Positions 42,961-54,132 of a stretch of DNA of 64,000 nucleotides are shown here, piece after piece (the first letter of the stretch is position 1; each line of letters opens with the position of its first letter). Below the pieces are notes generated by a model, which saw only the letters and a list, made by a program, of their open reading frames with translations, ran no database searches and was not told the DNA's origin. Source of the DNA: Gentiana macrophylla (lineage: Eukaryota > Streptophyta > Magnoliopsida > Gentianales > Gentianaceae); the NCBI GenBank assembly GCA_026214975.1, contig CM047806.1, positions 5,493,822 through 5,557,821 of the forward strand, in the 5' to 3' direction. The position numbers were made by a program, and so were the translations under genes.

Positions 42961-43602
42961 ACCAAGCTGTACTAGACACGATGTTGCGTGTCTTTGTGAA
43001 CAAAGCGAAAGCAGGTTTACAAGTAATCCCAGTGAGGATCATTGGAAAGTCTTGATGAGAGTACTCGGTACTTGAAATATACAATGAACACTGGGATTAC
43101 GTTACACAAGAGATATCCAAAGATATTAGAAGGATCTTGTGATGCAAAGCGGATTTACGATTCTAAAGAGTCAAAATCCACAACTGGATATATCTTTATG
43201 ATTGGTGGTCTTTGCGGTGTCTGAAGTCCACAAAGCGGACATGCATATCTCGTTCCACAATGGAAGCCGAGTTTATTGCCTTTGGACAAAGGCGGGAAGA
43301 AGCGAGTGGCTTGAAATTTCCTAGAGGACATTCCTTGTTGGACAAAACCGATTGCTCTCTATTAGCATATACGGTGATAGTCAATCGGCTATACACCGAG
43401 CACAAAATAGTATGTATAATGGTAAGTACAGACATATACGTCGGCGACATAATACCGTTAAACACTTGATCTCTAGTGGTGTGATTTCCATCGATTATGT
43501 AAAATCGAAGGAGAATCTTGCGGATCCGCTTACTAAAGGTTTACACAGAGATCGGATGTCAATTTTGACACTCGGAATGGGACTTAAGCCTATTGAAAGT
43601 TA
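42961..43602 (+). pseudogene. Copia-4 RNase H
   Basis: LDESTRYLKYTMNTGITLH (near 43045), then a damaged DAKRIYDSKESKSTTGY-F (43140-43195; the usual D-A-D-W is altered), STMEAEFIAF (near 43255), IYGDSQSAIHRAQN (near 43360) and a C-terminal block VKSKENLADPLTKGLHRDR (near 43500-43555). Glutamate and second aspartate blocks are recognisable; frames change near 43200 and 43330. Confidence 0.85.
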
Positions 43603-44547
43603 AGTTTTGTAATGGTAACCCTACCATGTTGACTTGGAGATCCCAAGATCTTGGTTCAAGGGACAACTAAGTTATGGGCATCGATGAACACTTTCCCATT
43701 CGTGAATAAAAGTGTTGTATGCCAGAGTGTGAAGGTTAAGTGAAAACTTTTAATGATTCCTATAACTTGATTAAATTCGAGTGGGGTATGGCGAGAATAC
43801 TCTTGATAGGAGGTCACCTATGTAAGTGCGAAGTGGGGCGCGCACATGAGAATTCGAGAGGCTAGAATTCTCTAAAGCACACTCGAAACCAGGTGTGATT
43901 CAGGGCCAAAATGAATCGATCATGAGAACCAAATGCAGTGCTAAGGAAATATTGTGTGAGTGCTATTATGCAGTTCTACACTAAAAATTTGAACGATTCA
44001 AGACTTAAGTTCAGCGATTAGCGAGTAGATCCGATAGTACTTCACTAGGCGGGTTCAAAGCCGAAGCTACCTCTCCCGATGCAATGTTTTTCTCGCCGAA
44101 TCTCTTGTGGTCTGCATTTGCATTAATTTCCATTCATGTGGGGATTGTTGGAGAAAATAGTGGAATTGAATTAAAGTGAATAAAAAATGATTTTATAATC
44201 ATTTTATTCGAGACGACTTTGCAAGCTTAATTTGATTATATTCTTGTATAGAATATATACAATGTTTTGATAATTCGAAAACTACGTAAGTCGTAGATGA
44301 ATTCAGATTTAGAATCATTCAATTCGAGTACTGAGTGAATGAGAAATTAACGCTTGAAGTCGGGTGTTTGAAAGAACTTTTGTTGGAAGTGGAAGTTGAA
44401 GAGTATTCAACTAAACTATGTACCACATTGGAAAAAGAGAGAAATGTTTTCCAAAGTATATATGTGGGAAGAATGTTATATGTGGTATAAGCTCAGAAGA
44501 AGGAGAGATAGCGGGTTGGTTTTAGCGATCAGACGTTACGCTAAAAT

Positions 44548-44597
44548 GGCCACTGTGCAGCAGCGCCGCCGCCGCCGCCGCGCCGAGCCGTGCCCGT

Positions 44598-44639
<42 letters not shown>

Positions 44640-44705
44640 ACCGTTGACCGTTGACCGTTGACCGTTGACCGTTTACCTTGACCTTGACCTTGACAGACCT
44701 TGACC
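44548..44705. repeat. succession of GC-rich microsatellite arrays in the Copia-4 3' LTR
   Basis: In order: (GCC)n at 44566-44583, then (CCGAGC)n of about seven units at 44600-44638, then (GACCGTT)n of about five units at 44639-44675, then (ACCTTG)n at 44677-44710. The 5' LTR has only a few units of the first three. Confidence 0.9.
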
Positions 44706-45135
44706 TTGGTCTTTGGGGAATGGGCCTGAGGGCCCAGGCCGAGCTTTGTGTTAAACTTTTATACAAAAGTTAATTGGGCTTGGTCCGATTCATAAACATT
44801 ACGATTGAAAGTGAAGATTGATTGAAGAGTTCGGCTCGGTTCGGTTATCCAACATAGTTATTTCGGTAATTCAATCTTTGAGCAGATGTAATCGATGAGT
44901 TATGTTAATTCATTCTTTGAGGCTGATGAAACGGTCAGAATGGCGATAATTAAAGCTTGATTCGAGTTCATCGCTTCGATTCGAGTTCATCTCCAATTGA
45001 CCCTCTCTATATATAGCCTCCATATGGATTGAAGTTAGACACACATTGGAAATACAACACCAGAAAGCTTCATACATTCATATAGTTCTGAAGAAGTTGC
45101 ATACGAGTTTGAAGAAGAGATTCTGAGCACTAGAA

Positions 45136-46956
45136 TGTTAGGAAATCACTAGTTTAACGCAGCTGAATTTAAAATTTGATTTCCTTTTCTAGATCGTTCT
45201 TCGTTTAATGCAATAAACACGTTAAGTAGTTTGACGGTTATACCTTAGATGATCTACAAGATCGTCGCTTTGACCGCCAACGGAGAGTAGTTCAATCGCG
45301 CAAGCCGCCCACGCGTCCGGCCTCTATCGCTAATCCACACGAACCCCTCGCGGAATCCTCCTTGGATTGCTATCGGAAAAACTCCGGTCGCTAGAGCCGG
45401 ACCTTTTCTTCCTCACAAACTCACTATGGAGAGCTCTCTATTTTACACAAGAATTATGAACTCTTGCAATTGTGTTGTGCAAAAGAGCTTGACACCCACC
45501 TCCATATATATAGTGGTTGGGGCGCCCATATGGTGTGGAGGAGAAGAAAACCTTTTCCAATAAAATAAAGAAAATCTTCTAGATTGATTTATCTCTTTAA
45601 TTATAATTTATTTTGCCAATATCATATATTGATTATAATTATCTTATTACCATAAATCTATTTTTTCAAAATCAATTAATATCTTATATTAATATTATGG
45701 TAATCTTATTAATTAAAGTGCACAATCCAAGTGTATCTTGTACACTCAAAAGTGGCGCCCCATATCCCAAAAGATTGACTTCCGGAATATTCTTTAATTA
45801 ATCTAATTTATGTATATAATTAATATCTTGTATTTTATTTATTCATAATAAATAAATACCACCATATTAATTTACCACTATAACCTTTATAGTCTAGAGA
45901 TAAACTTTCCTTATTTGGTTATCAACTATAACCGCATTTTAATCCGACTCGATGTTCATATGTGTGTGACCCGATAGGCTTCCGAATATGTTGGCCGTAG
46001 ACACAAAGTGCATTTTACCAAAATGCCCTTCATACCTAACGATCACGGGATAGCGTCTCAGCAACACACCGTGACCCCAATCATCGGAAGAGTCAAAAGC
46101 AATGACTACTACCTTTCATGTGAAGCGATTTACCGTGTAACTTACAATCCTATCGCTATAATAATATCCATACGATCGTATCTCGAGTGTCAATACATTG
46201 ACGATCGTATCTTATAATCTGGATATCATGCTCTCTCGGAATAACACATTTACTCCCACTTTGCAAAGATTCTCGAGAGCTAGACATTCCTTATAAGAAG
46301 GCCATTTCGGATATTCAATCGATCATCAGAGGATACGCGATTCCCGGACGACCAATCATGTATACTCCGTGATGCTTCAATATCATACCCAATCACTACC
46401 GCATGATCGCCCGTGGTTAGGAGAAATCTCAATAGTGTCAAAGCATGACAATCCACACCGTGATGCCATGAAGACTCCGGTCAAAAGGATAATTACACAA
46501 CCGCCACATAGTGTGACACTTAATGTAAGTGGGTCAGTCTAACGTACGCATTCTCTAATACACGTCCACGTACAGTCCAAGTGTCTCTACACTTCGATAG
46601 ATGAGATCTACCCCTACCTTCTAAAAGATAGAAGACATCCAATACGTGCTAGTCTGATTATACTATCAATGTCCCATTTGATAATATGTAAGACTAGAGA
46701 CATTTAAGTACCAACCATGTTATAGTGATTAGAGATCTCATCAACCATAATCACTATCATGGTTTCTCTATCACTGATTGATACTAGGGACGTTACTATA
46801 TATATACAACAAATAATATGAAGATAAACAATAAATAATAACATAAGTGCTTTTATTAATCATAATAAAGTTATTACATGAACTAAATAGACCGTAAATG
46901 ACCCGACCCGGTCGGATCCGGTCCGACCCGATTGGGTTTAGGACACCTTTCCAACA
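45136..46956 (-). mobile_element. solo LTR (1.8 kb) nested in the Copia-4 3' LTR
   Basis: Plus-strand ends TGTTAGGAAA and TTTCCAACA, flanked by the exact duplication TAGAA (45131-45135 and 46957-46961); the 5' LTR of Copia-4 shows the empty site. On the minus strand it starts TGTTGGAAAGGTGTCC and has a TATA box (CTATATATATGG near 45510), followed by a region typical of an LTR leader, so it is minus oriented. The start and size fit a long-LTR copia (Angela/SIRE-like); lineage is inference. No coding domain inside. Confidence 0.8.
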
Positions 46957-47884
46957 TAGAAGAGTTCGTTGAAGGTTCGTGTAAGAAGTACCTCTATACG
47001 AATCAGTAATCCGAGTTATCCTGGGAGACAATTGGTTTTAACCGGGGTACACACCGGACCAAATTTGTCTTAAGGACAGAGTGTCCTACTCGTCTCGGAG
47101 TTATTGTATCCACTTTTATTTTAGTATATTTCATTTTTCAATTGTAATTCGTTTTATTTTCAATAAAATTGTTGTTTAATTCGTGTTAATTATTTTAATT
47201 GCGTACGGGATCCTACAGAAATTGATCCCGAAAACAAGTAGGTCCTTTTACTTCCATCCATTTTCCCTTAATTGTTGGGAGAATGGCGGATTAAATTTTG
47301 ACATGGACATGGTTATCAGACCAATTTTGGTTATTTTGGAGAATTCATGTCTAACTCTGGGTCTTCTATCATTCTTTCATATATATGGGCTGATGCAAGC
47401 TATTCTTTACATTCTGAGAATGGTCTCAGCCAAGAACCATGGATTCAAGTAAAACTACTATTTTCTTTTAACTAATTCTCTTTACACCCGACTAGAGGTA
47501 GCCATGAGAACATCATGTTCCTTCATTTATCTGAAATTCAGCATCATTAATGGTGGTATAGTTTTGTTGATAGTTTCCTTGGCTGATGGTGCTTCATTTT
47601 GTTGTTTATGTAGTTTCCTTGCATTCTTTCTATTGGGAATTGGTTGCAGGGGATATGTAGAGAGTGGTCAAGCGGTGTTGCTAAGGTCCGTTTTTTAGAT
47701 TTTTAGTTGCCATGTCCCTCATTCCTATTTGGCTGGTATTGAACTCTAATAAGCTTTAAAAACTATTAGTTCAAACTAGTTCCAATTGCAATCTTTATCC
47801 GTATAACATTTCATAAATGTCATGGTACATATTATTGCTAAGTTGATGTGACTCGTATAAATGATGGATTCTTTTTCCACACAG

Positions 47885-47946
47885 GTCCAATTCTCTTGGA
47901 AAGAATATGTGAAGAAAAGGGAGCAACAAAAGCTTGATGAACTCAG
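47885..47946 (+). pseudogene. exon-like segment, unrecognised
   Basis: Bounded by CAG and GT; reads SWKEYVKKREQQKLDELR in one frame, a charged helix. No family recognised. It is one of several evenly spaced exon-like segments downstream of the TPR exon. Confidence 0.4.
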
Positions 47947-48162
47947 GTATTATGATCTTTTTTTATTGTTATGTTAGAATTCTTTGTTGTCTTCTCTTCA
48001 AGAAAGAATGCAATATCAAAAATTTGTACTTCTAACTTTAACTGTATTGATGTGTGTTATTGTTATGTAACCTGGAAAGATGTGTGTTTGTTATTATTTT
48101 GAGGATGAAATAGCTTTTGTTTGATCTGCTAGACTTGCATTTCTTGCTTCTCGAAATGTGTT

Positions 48163-48476
48163 CAAGCAAAATTAGACTTAAATCAATCAAATATTTTTGT
48201 CCGAAAGTTAAACGCGATTAAGCAAAATCATATTCCAAAGCTCTTCCTTTTGGCCAATCATATAAAAAGCAATAGAACAGGTGTCTCAGCTGGTGACATT
48301 TCAAATCCTTCTATCGTCATGAAGCCACTTCGTGCAAGTATGCTTGCTGCATCACTGCAACGTGACGTAGGTGTCGGTACTGGAGGAAATGATCGTAACG
48401 GAGGCCTTCGTAATCTAACTCTTTCGAGTCTGCTCCATGGGAGGAAAATCCGTGTTGCTGAAGTCAAACAAAAGTA
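48163..48476 (+). pseudogene. open exon-like segment, unrecognised
   Basis: Open for about 100 codons: KLDLNQSNIFVRKLNAIKQN, HIPKLFLLANHIKSNRTG, then MKPLRASMLAASLQRDVG, a glycine-rich NDRNGGLRN and LLHGRKIRVAEVKQK, with a possible GT donor at about 48474. I do not recognise the protein. Codon-like structure with no stops for 310 bp in an AT-rich interval argues for a genuine exon. Confidence 0.4.
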
Positions 48477-48743
48477 AAACGACTACTTCATTCTTTTTGC
48501 TTATACACTGATAAAAACATCATGGAGTATAATTCAATTTAGTTGTTTCCAGATGCACTTGTGTATATCTTGTTGTCTTTTAGAAACAGAAGTACAGAAC
48601 AATAATATACTTTGTGTTATGGTACAATGAAACAGAGCTCTATGAATTTTGAAACTACAGTGCTTTTTTTACCCCATATGTTTTACTTTTTTACTTTGTT
48701 AACTTTTGGTTTGACTCATTTTTTTGTTGTTGAAGAATTTCAG

Positions 48744-48818
48744 CTTACACCAGAGGATCCAGTAATGTACATAGCTTTTGAGTTTCTGACTCGGATATTC
48801 CTTCTAAACAAAAATAAG
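48744..48818 (+). pseudogene. exon-like segment, unrecognised
   Basis: Between CAG and GT, exactly 25 codons: LTPEDPVMYIAFEFLTRI then FLLNKNK. Family not recognised. Confidence 0.4.
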
Positions 48819-48917
48819 GTACATAGCTTCTGCCTCTTTTTGATCCCTTTTCTCGTTTTATACTTTATAATTGTTGTTATAATGCAAAATATTTCTAGGT
48901 TTGATGGTTGATTTAAC

Positions 48918-49262
48918 ATCAAAGCTTTGGCTTTGTATGAAGCAGCGGTTTGAAATTTCTATTGATCCAAATAAAGCTTCTTATCGAAGTCCGCTGCATT
49001 AACAGCTTTAGGACACCTTCTTGAGGTTGTTTTCGAATGCAGAGAAGCAATACGAATCGAACCTCATTATCAAAGAGCCCATAACAGACTAGCAACTCTT
49101 TATTTGCATGCCAGATTGGGAGAAGGAAAAGGCAATGTACTTACAAATACGCAGGAGCAGAAGCTGATCCCGACGTGTTAACCTTCAAGCCCATTTGAAC
49201 AAGTGCACCGAGGCGAAAATGCAATGGGATGGCTTTTGCCTTGTGCCCTTCCATGACATCCA
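48918..49262 (+). pseudogene. TTL (TPR-thioredoxin-like) exon fragment, frameshifted
   Basis: Reads ALALYEAAV, a stop, then IDPNKASYRS, ALTALGHLLEVVFECREAI, RIEPHYQRAHNRLATLYL, then in other frames AGAEADPDVL and LQAHLNKCTEAK, ending at a GT donor. These match the first tetratricopeptide repeats of plant TTL proteins, cytosolic scaffolds with six TPRs and a C-terminal thioredoxin-like domain. The stop near 48953 and frameshifts near 49000, 49125 and 49180 show it is a pseudogene. No thioredoxin-like domain was found downstream. It sits in the same orientation as the glutaredoxin-like and TPR exons, as expected for either an old gene cluster or a gene-capture mosaic. Confidence 0.75.
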
Positions 49263-49447
49263 GGTAACAACTTCTTTAAGTATTACTTTTTGAGTATGCA
49301 TATTTATCACCATCTTGGTTTTACCAAGGATTGATAGTAACTATCACTCTCTAGCTCTTTTACTTAGAATATTACCCTTTGAGAAGCTGAAATTTAGCAC
49401 TAATCTCCAGATTCTTACTAAAACTATTGTTATAACTATTCTGTAGG

Positions 49448-49788
49448 GTGCAGTTTCTGCTAGAAAGGGCAATTTTTTTGTGTGCTAGTCAAGTCTGTTA
49501 TGATCAAACATCTGGTGATTTTCTGCTATTCGAACATGGACAAATGGTTGCTGCATATTTGCGATGCGAGAGAGACTATACGGTTACTCATACTTCAATC
49601 ATATTCAAGAGGTGGTTATTTTATTTGACGGTTTGATTTATATTTTCTGCTGGTGGGGCGGGGGAGGGACTTCATAACTTTGTATACTTTAGAGGGATTC
49701 TTATTTGAGTCGGAAGATGAGAATCAAAATGTGGATGCTAAGGAGCAATCCCATGGAAAAACCAAACACAATGCTTACACGGCATCTG
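49448..49788 (+). pseudogene. two exon-like segments, unrecognised
   Basis: 49448-49620 reads YDQTSGDFLLFEHGQMVAAY; 49694-49788, ending at GTAAG, reads FLFESEDENQNVDAKEQSHG. Neither is recognised. Typical T-rich introns lie around them. Confidence 0.3.
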
Positions 49789-50250
49789 TAAGTCTTAACT
49801 GTACTCTTCCATTTCTTGTATGTATTGGCTGAATAATTATGTGGCTAGATCTTTAAAGTAAGAAACAATAATTATGTTGTGTTTTCTGCTTCTTTTCTCT
49901 ATTTTACTTATTGTGATCCTCACACCTCCAAACGCCACCCATTTTCGTTTCTACGCACAACCCTTTTTGGTCCATTCTCGAAATGACTGTGCTCTTTTAT
50001 GTAAAATACTGTAAAGACATCTTGCTCAAATCATTGATTTGGGTTGACTTTGTTTTCTAACAATAGTACCTGACTACCTGGTTGGCTGTTTACTTTATTC
50101 TTGTACTTAGTTTACTTTCTAACAATAGTACCTGACTTTGTGTTCCCTCAAGCAATTCAACTCTTTCCTTTTGATATTGCAATATAACAAATTTCGTCTT
50201 TTGGTTTTTTAGCTTTAATTAAAACATTTCATTTCATCTTGTTTTGGCAG

Positions 50251-50958
50251 CCATTGTTTGATATTCAATCAATAAATCTAAAGGACCAGGTTAGCCGTGT
50301 TTTCTGAGTATCTTCCAATCTGCTTCTTTACAAAAGATAGTAGAGGAAAATGTTTGAATTGTTTTAGAAATCTGATTTGAAATTATCTACATTGACCACA
50401 TTTATAGCCTCACAAATCCAGGAAGATTTTCTGCGAATGAGGTAAAGCTTGTAATTGCCTTTGCTATTGAGGTAGAATGTGATTTTCTTAAAGTTAATCG
50501 AAAAGGACCCTCCTTTAAACCAAAATGGATCAATATATTTCCGGAGTGAAATCCTTGTATTGCTTCCTTGATAACCGAATTGGGCTTGACTTAAAAAGGG
50601 CCTTAAATAAGTTCTTATTCAGGTTGGCTGATAATGATGCCTATAGTTTGATTATTTACGCTCTTTTTTTCCTTGCGTAATTGTGATATCAAGAACTGAA
50701 ATTTAGCCTCATTTGACCTGTTTTGTGGGCAAATAGCTCTGGAACTTGTTTCATTTACAGCTTGTGAGAGATCAGAAGGTAATTTTAATGCTGTTTATTA
50801 ACCTTCTAATCGGTGACATTGACAAATAAATCTCTTTATATATGTGCATCAACTAGGAGGTACAGTATTTCATTAGAGTTAAATTAGATGGAAGTGAACA
50901 CGTGAAGTCTCTTTATAACTGTATTCTTGAAGCCACTGCAAAAGAGAGCTCTAAACTG
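50251..50958 (+). pseudogene. three exon-like segments, unrecognised
   Basis: 50251-50289 (AG/GT bounded, PLFDIQSINLKDQ), 50408-50441 (SQIQEDFLRM), and 50857-50958 (exactly 34 codons, EVQYFIRVKLDGSEHVK then SLYNCILEATAKESSKL). Splice-site-like boundaries and open phase suggest real exons of a host gene, perhaps the same gene as 47885-48818. Family not recognised. Confidence 0.35.
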
Positions 50959-50960
50959 GT

Positions 50961-51581
50961 ATCACTCATCATATACCTATTTGTATTATGCTTCCTTTAC
51001 ATCTCATCATTTTTTATTTTGTCAAAAACTAAGCATGAGGTAAGTACGTAACTTCATGTAAACTATATTAAAATTTTGCAGGTAACACCTCGCCCAAAAT
51101 GCTTTTTTTTACATCTTTGTCCACACTCCCAAGTTGCATTTTGATTTATGTGTGATTCATATGCATACAGTGATACACAGAAAAAACTTTTAGGAGTTTC
51201 TTCCCCCATAAACTTGAAGTGTTAGGATATTGTTGCCCTCATGCTGCCAAATTACGTTCATAATTTGGAATGCTATGCTATTTGAATGCAACTAATTTGT
51301 AGTGCTAATATCATGTTTTTCCACCTTAAGAGGTTTATGTATAGTTTGTTCGAAATTAAAAACCTTTCAGCCTTAATATGTTTCATGTGTTTGATAAAAA
51401 TATATGATTTAACAATATTTATTTTATTTATTTGGTTTTTTTTTTTTTTGAAATTTTTAGAGTTGATGTTAAGTTATTGTATATTTATAAATGATTGTAG
51501 TAATTATTTAATATTTTATTATGTGGTATATTATTTTTTTATTCTTTTATAGGATATGTGTACATTTTTTATAGGCTGTTG

Positions 51582-51640
<59 letters not shown>

Positions 51641-51713
51641 GATTTTCTATTTCTCTATTATTATATTTCGAATATTTATTATTATTATTATTAGAATATG
51701 ACTTCTAGTGACA
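50961..51713. other. AT-rich interval with (ATT)n microsatellite
   Basis: A (TTA/ATT)n run of about 20 units lies at 51582-51641. The rest is T-rich with no recognised gene. Confidence 0.5.
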
Positions 51714-52063
51714 GAGCTTTTGTCAATATTAACCATTAATCTAAAAATGTGTTTATACCCTTTGGTGACAACAACACTGAATTAGTGATAAAATGTTCAT
51801 TTTTTTGTGACCAAAATTTTGTCGCATGAAAAACCTTCTGGTGAAAAACGGGGAGGTTTGTCATGAAAATCTTTGGTGACAAAAATGTTAGATTCGCCGC
51901 GACTTAACTTCTTAGTGACTAATACTTTGATTAGACACCTTTACCGACCCTGATTAGGTAACAAACGCACAATAAAATTTCGTTACAAATGCCAATGCTA
52001 ATGAAAATCAGCACTTTTCGCGACGAAATTTTTTGTCACGAAAAGGTCTTTTTTTGTAGTGAA
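51714..52063. mobile_element. CACTA-like terminal fragment
   Basis: The right end TTTTTTTGTAGTG (complement CACTACAAAAAAA) is the hallmark of plant CACTA elements. Inside are subterminal repeats of the TTGGTGACAAAAA, GTGACCAAAATTTTGTCGC and CGCGACGAAATTT types in both orientations. No matching left CACTA end was found, so the left boundary is approximate. Confidence 0.6.
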
Positions 52064-52070
52064 TTGTTGC

Positions 52071-52317
52071 TCCGATACCATGTTGAATTTCAGTTTAACA
52101 AGATAGAAAACGATAAAGATCAACAAACAGGTTGAAGAACAATACAATGAAGAAGATGACTGAATTCAAAATTGTAAAAAGGCGGGAAATCGAATTCTTG
52201 ATGATTCACATAAATTGATTGATGGAAAACATAATTGAATCTTCTAGCTGCTATCCTGCTCATCCACTTGCTATTTATAGAGCAAGGATGAGCTGAATTG
52301 ACAGTTACAACAAACTC
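52071..52317 (-). repeat. copia LTR fragment with primer-binding site, minus strand
   Basis: GTTGCTCCGATACCA (52068-52082) is the complement of a TGGTATCGGAGCAAC copia primer site. The adjoining sequence from TGTTGAATTTCAG (52083) would be the end of a minus-oriented LTR, which continues beyond the MITE at 52318-52655 to an undefined end. No coding domain remains. Confidence 0.55.
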
Positions 52318-52655
52318 GGCAAAATTAGGATTTTAGTCCTGTAACTTGGCCTATTTTGGATTTTAGTCCTGCTCCGGTGAGGAAAATGGTCCTCTAAGTT
52401 GGCTTTTTTTTTTTAGGATTTTAGTCCTATCCGCCGGAAATAGCTGATTGGGCACCGGAATCTTTAAAAAACGCTTACGTGGCGCCTAGTTAGAGGACTA
52501 TTTTTAAAAATTCCGGTGCCCAATCAGCTATTTCCGGCGGATAGGACTAAAATCCAGAAAAAAGCAAACTTAGAGGACCATTTTCCTCACCGGAGCAGGA
52601 GCATGACTAAAATCCAAAATATGCCAAGTTAGAGGACTAAAATCCTAATTTTGCC
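52318..52655. mobile_element. MULE-like MITE with long terminal inverted repeats
   Basis: Ends GGCAAAATTAGG and CCTAATTTTGCC. Arms of about 150 bp (GGATTTTAGTCCT..., TTTCCGGCGGATAGGACTAA) pair almost throughout. Flanked by the exact 10 bp duplication CAACAAACTC (52308-52317 and 52656-52665). Confidence 0.9.
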
Positions 52656-52665
52656 CAACAAACTC

Positions 52666-53849
52666 TAACTAACTCTTATCAAAGGTGTTTGATGATATGC
52701 CTCAATGAGAGCAAAACAACCATCCCATCATTCCTTTAATCTTAACAAATTAATCCATTAAATCAACTATATATATTCTAAACCAAAAAAAAAAAAAAAC
52801 ACACACACACACACACTAAGGAAGGAACAGAGACAAAGCAGATTAGATGGAAACATATGTAAACACAAAACCTCCCTCCTGTTCAATGGTATAAAATAAA
52901 ATAAAATAAAGGAAAAAAAATTTGGAAACCTGGGGCTGTTGATGTCTTCCTCGGAAGCTGCAAGGCAAGGAGGACGACCGCCGGCGCTAAAGAGGTGAAC
53001 GATTCTCCTCAATGAATTCTTTATCTTAATAAAAAACAATAATAAAAGGTAAATGTCTTTTTACACATAAAAAAAAGTCTTAACACACCTACTTTTTATT
53101 TTTAGTTTTGTCATTTAGTTTTTCACTAATTGATTTGTATTCAACTGTGCTTTCTGACCGATGTCGGGTCTAGAAAAAACCAACATCCTGATTCAAATTC
53201 GATCAGGATAAAATTGTTTGCTGACTTAAATTCGGTTGGTAGGATGTTGATTAATTTACACACCGAATTTCATTCAGGAAGTATCAAATGTGCTTTATAA
53301 GTATTTGATTGATCCCGATGTTCCTCACACAAGTAACGAAAAAGTGGGAAAAAATTGTGCAAGTACATTGAACACTAATATTACATCGTCATACCTTGCA
53401 ACACTCCTGAAATTTATTTATTACATTTTTTTTAGACATTGTGATTTAATACGGGGGAGAGGGGAGGGTTGTCGTCTTTCTTCTTCAAAACTTAACGTTA
53501 CTTGACATATGTTTGTGTAGATTTGATATGGATGAAACGTCTCTTTCGAGGCTGGTGGTTAGGGATATTAAACTAAGGTGGTGTCTGGAGTAGTATTTTT
53601 GGTAATGTTATATGCTTGGAGTAAAAAAAAGGAGTCGTTGGGAGTGGATTTGGGATCGGAGAAAGAATGTCAGAGGGAGGGAGGGAACGTGGCGAGCTTG
53701 ATCAGTTTTGTCTTCTTAATTTTATCTTTCATTTCACTGAATTATTGCAGATGTTGCGGACAAGCCTTTGTGGTTGCTTCGGCCTAACTATAATCAATTT
53801 TCTATGGCATGGTCTTAATAGACTCATCAAGGATACAACCAACTTCTGT
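52666..53849. other. unassigned interval with (CA)n tract
   Basis: A poly(A) followed by (CA)n lies at 52785-52817. No gene or element recognised in the remainder. Confidence 0.3.
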
Positions 53850-53990
53850 TTTAGTCGATCCAACTCATGTTTAAAATTCGATGGAGCAAATTGTTCTACC
53901 TTCTATCAAAGGTCAACATTTTCGCGTCGAGAGCCCTTCTCAACCACATTCCAACAAAGGTTAAAATTACGGGCGTCCGTTTGCACAGTT
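53850..53990 (+). pseudogene. LINE zf-RVT fragment
   Basis: One frame reads KIRWSKLFYLLSKVNIFASR followed by ALLNHIPTKVKI, which fits the start of the plant LINE zf-RVT domain (V-x-IF-x-WR-LLN-x-IPTK). The cysteine part is missing. Short, isolated relic. Confidence 0.5.
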
Positions 53991-54132
53991 AGTTTAGCAT
54001 AAAGTGTAAACCATATCGATGAGTATATATACATGTCAAAGCAACGTTAAACAATGATTTTATTGTCCTACTGACCTTCTCATAATTAAGCTCAGCAGGA
54101 AGCATCCTTCCAATATCGATCAATAACAAAGC

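Larger units (their letters stand above)
37968..47217 (+). mobile_element. Copia-4: 9.25 kb Ty1/copia element inserted in an exon
   Basis: LTRs start TGTTGGAGAAAATAG and end GGATCCTAC(A/G), flanked by GAAAT on both sides. Interior order gag, protease, integrase, reverse transcriptase, RNase H. The 3' LTR carries a nested solo LTR (45136-46956). The coding region has many small indels spread evenly along it. No clear tRNA-Met primer site follows the 5' LTR; the expected position reads ACTTAAGAC. About 540 bp of non-coding sequence separates RNase H from the 3' LTR. Confidence 0.93.
44146..47217 (+). repeat. Copia-4 3' LTR with nested solo LTR
   Basis: Matches the 5' LTR over 44146-45135 and 46962-47217. 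It differs by many short indels and by expanded tandem arrays at 44548-44705. Confidence 0.9.

Noticed and set aside
44396..44766. Arginine/alanine repeat open frames on both strands
   Set aside because: They arise from the GC-rich tandem arrays in the Copia-4 LTR.
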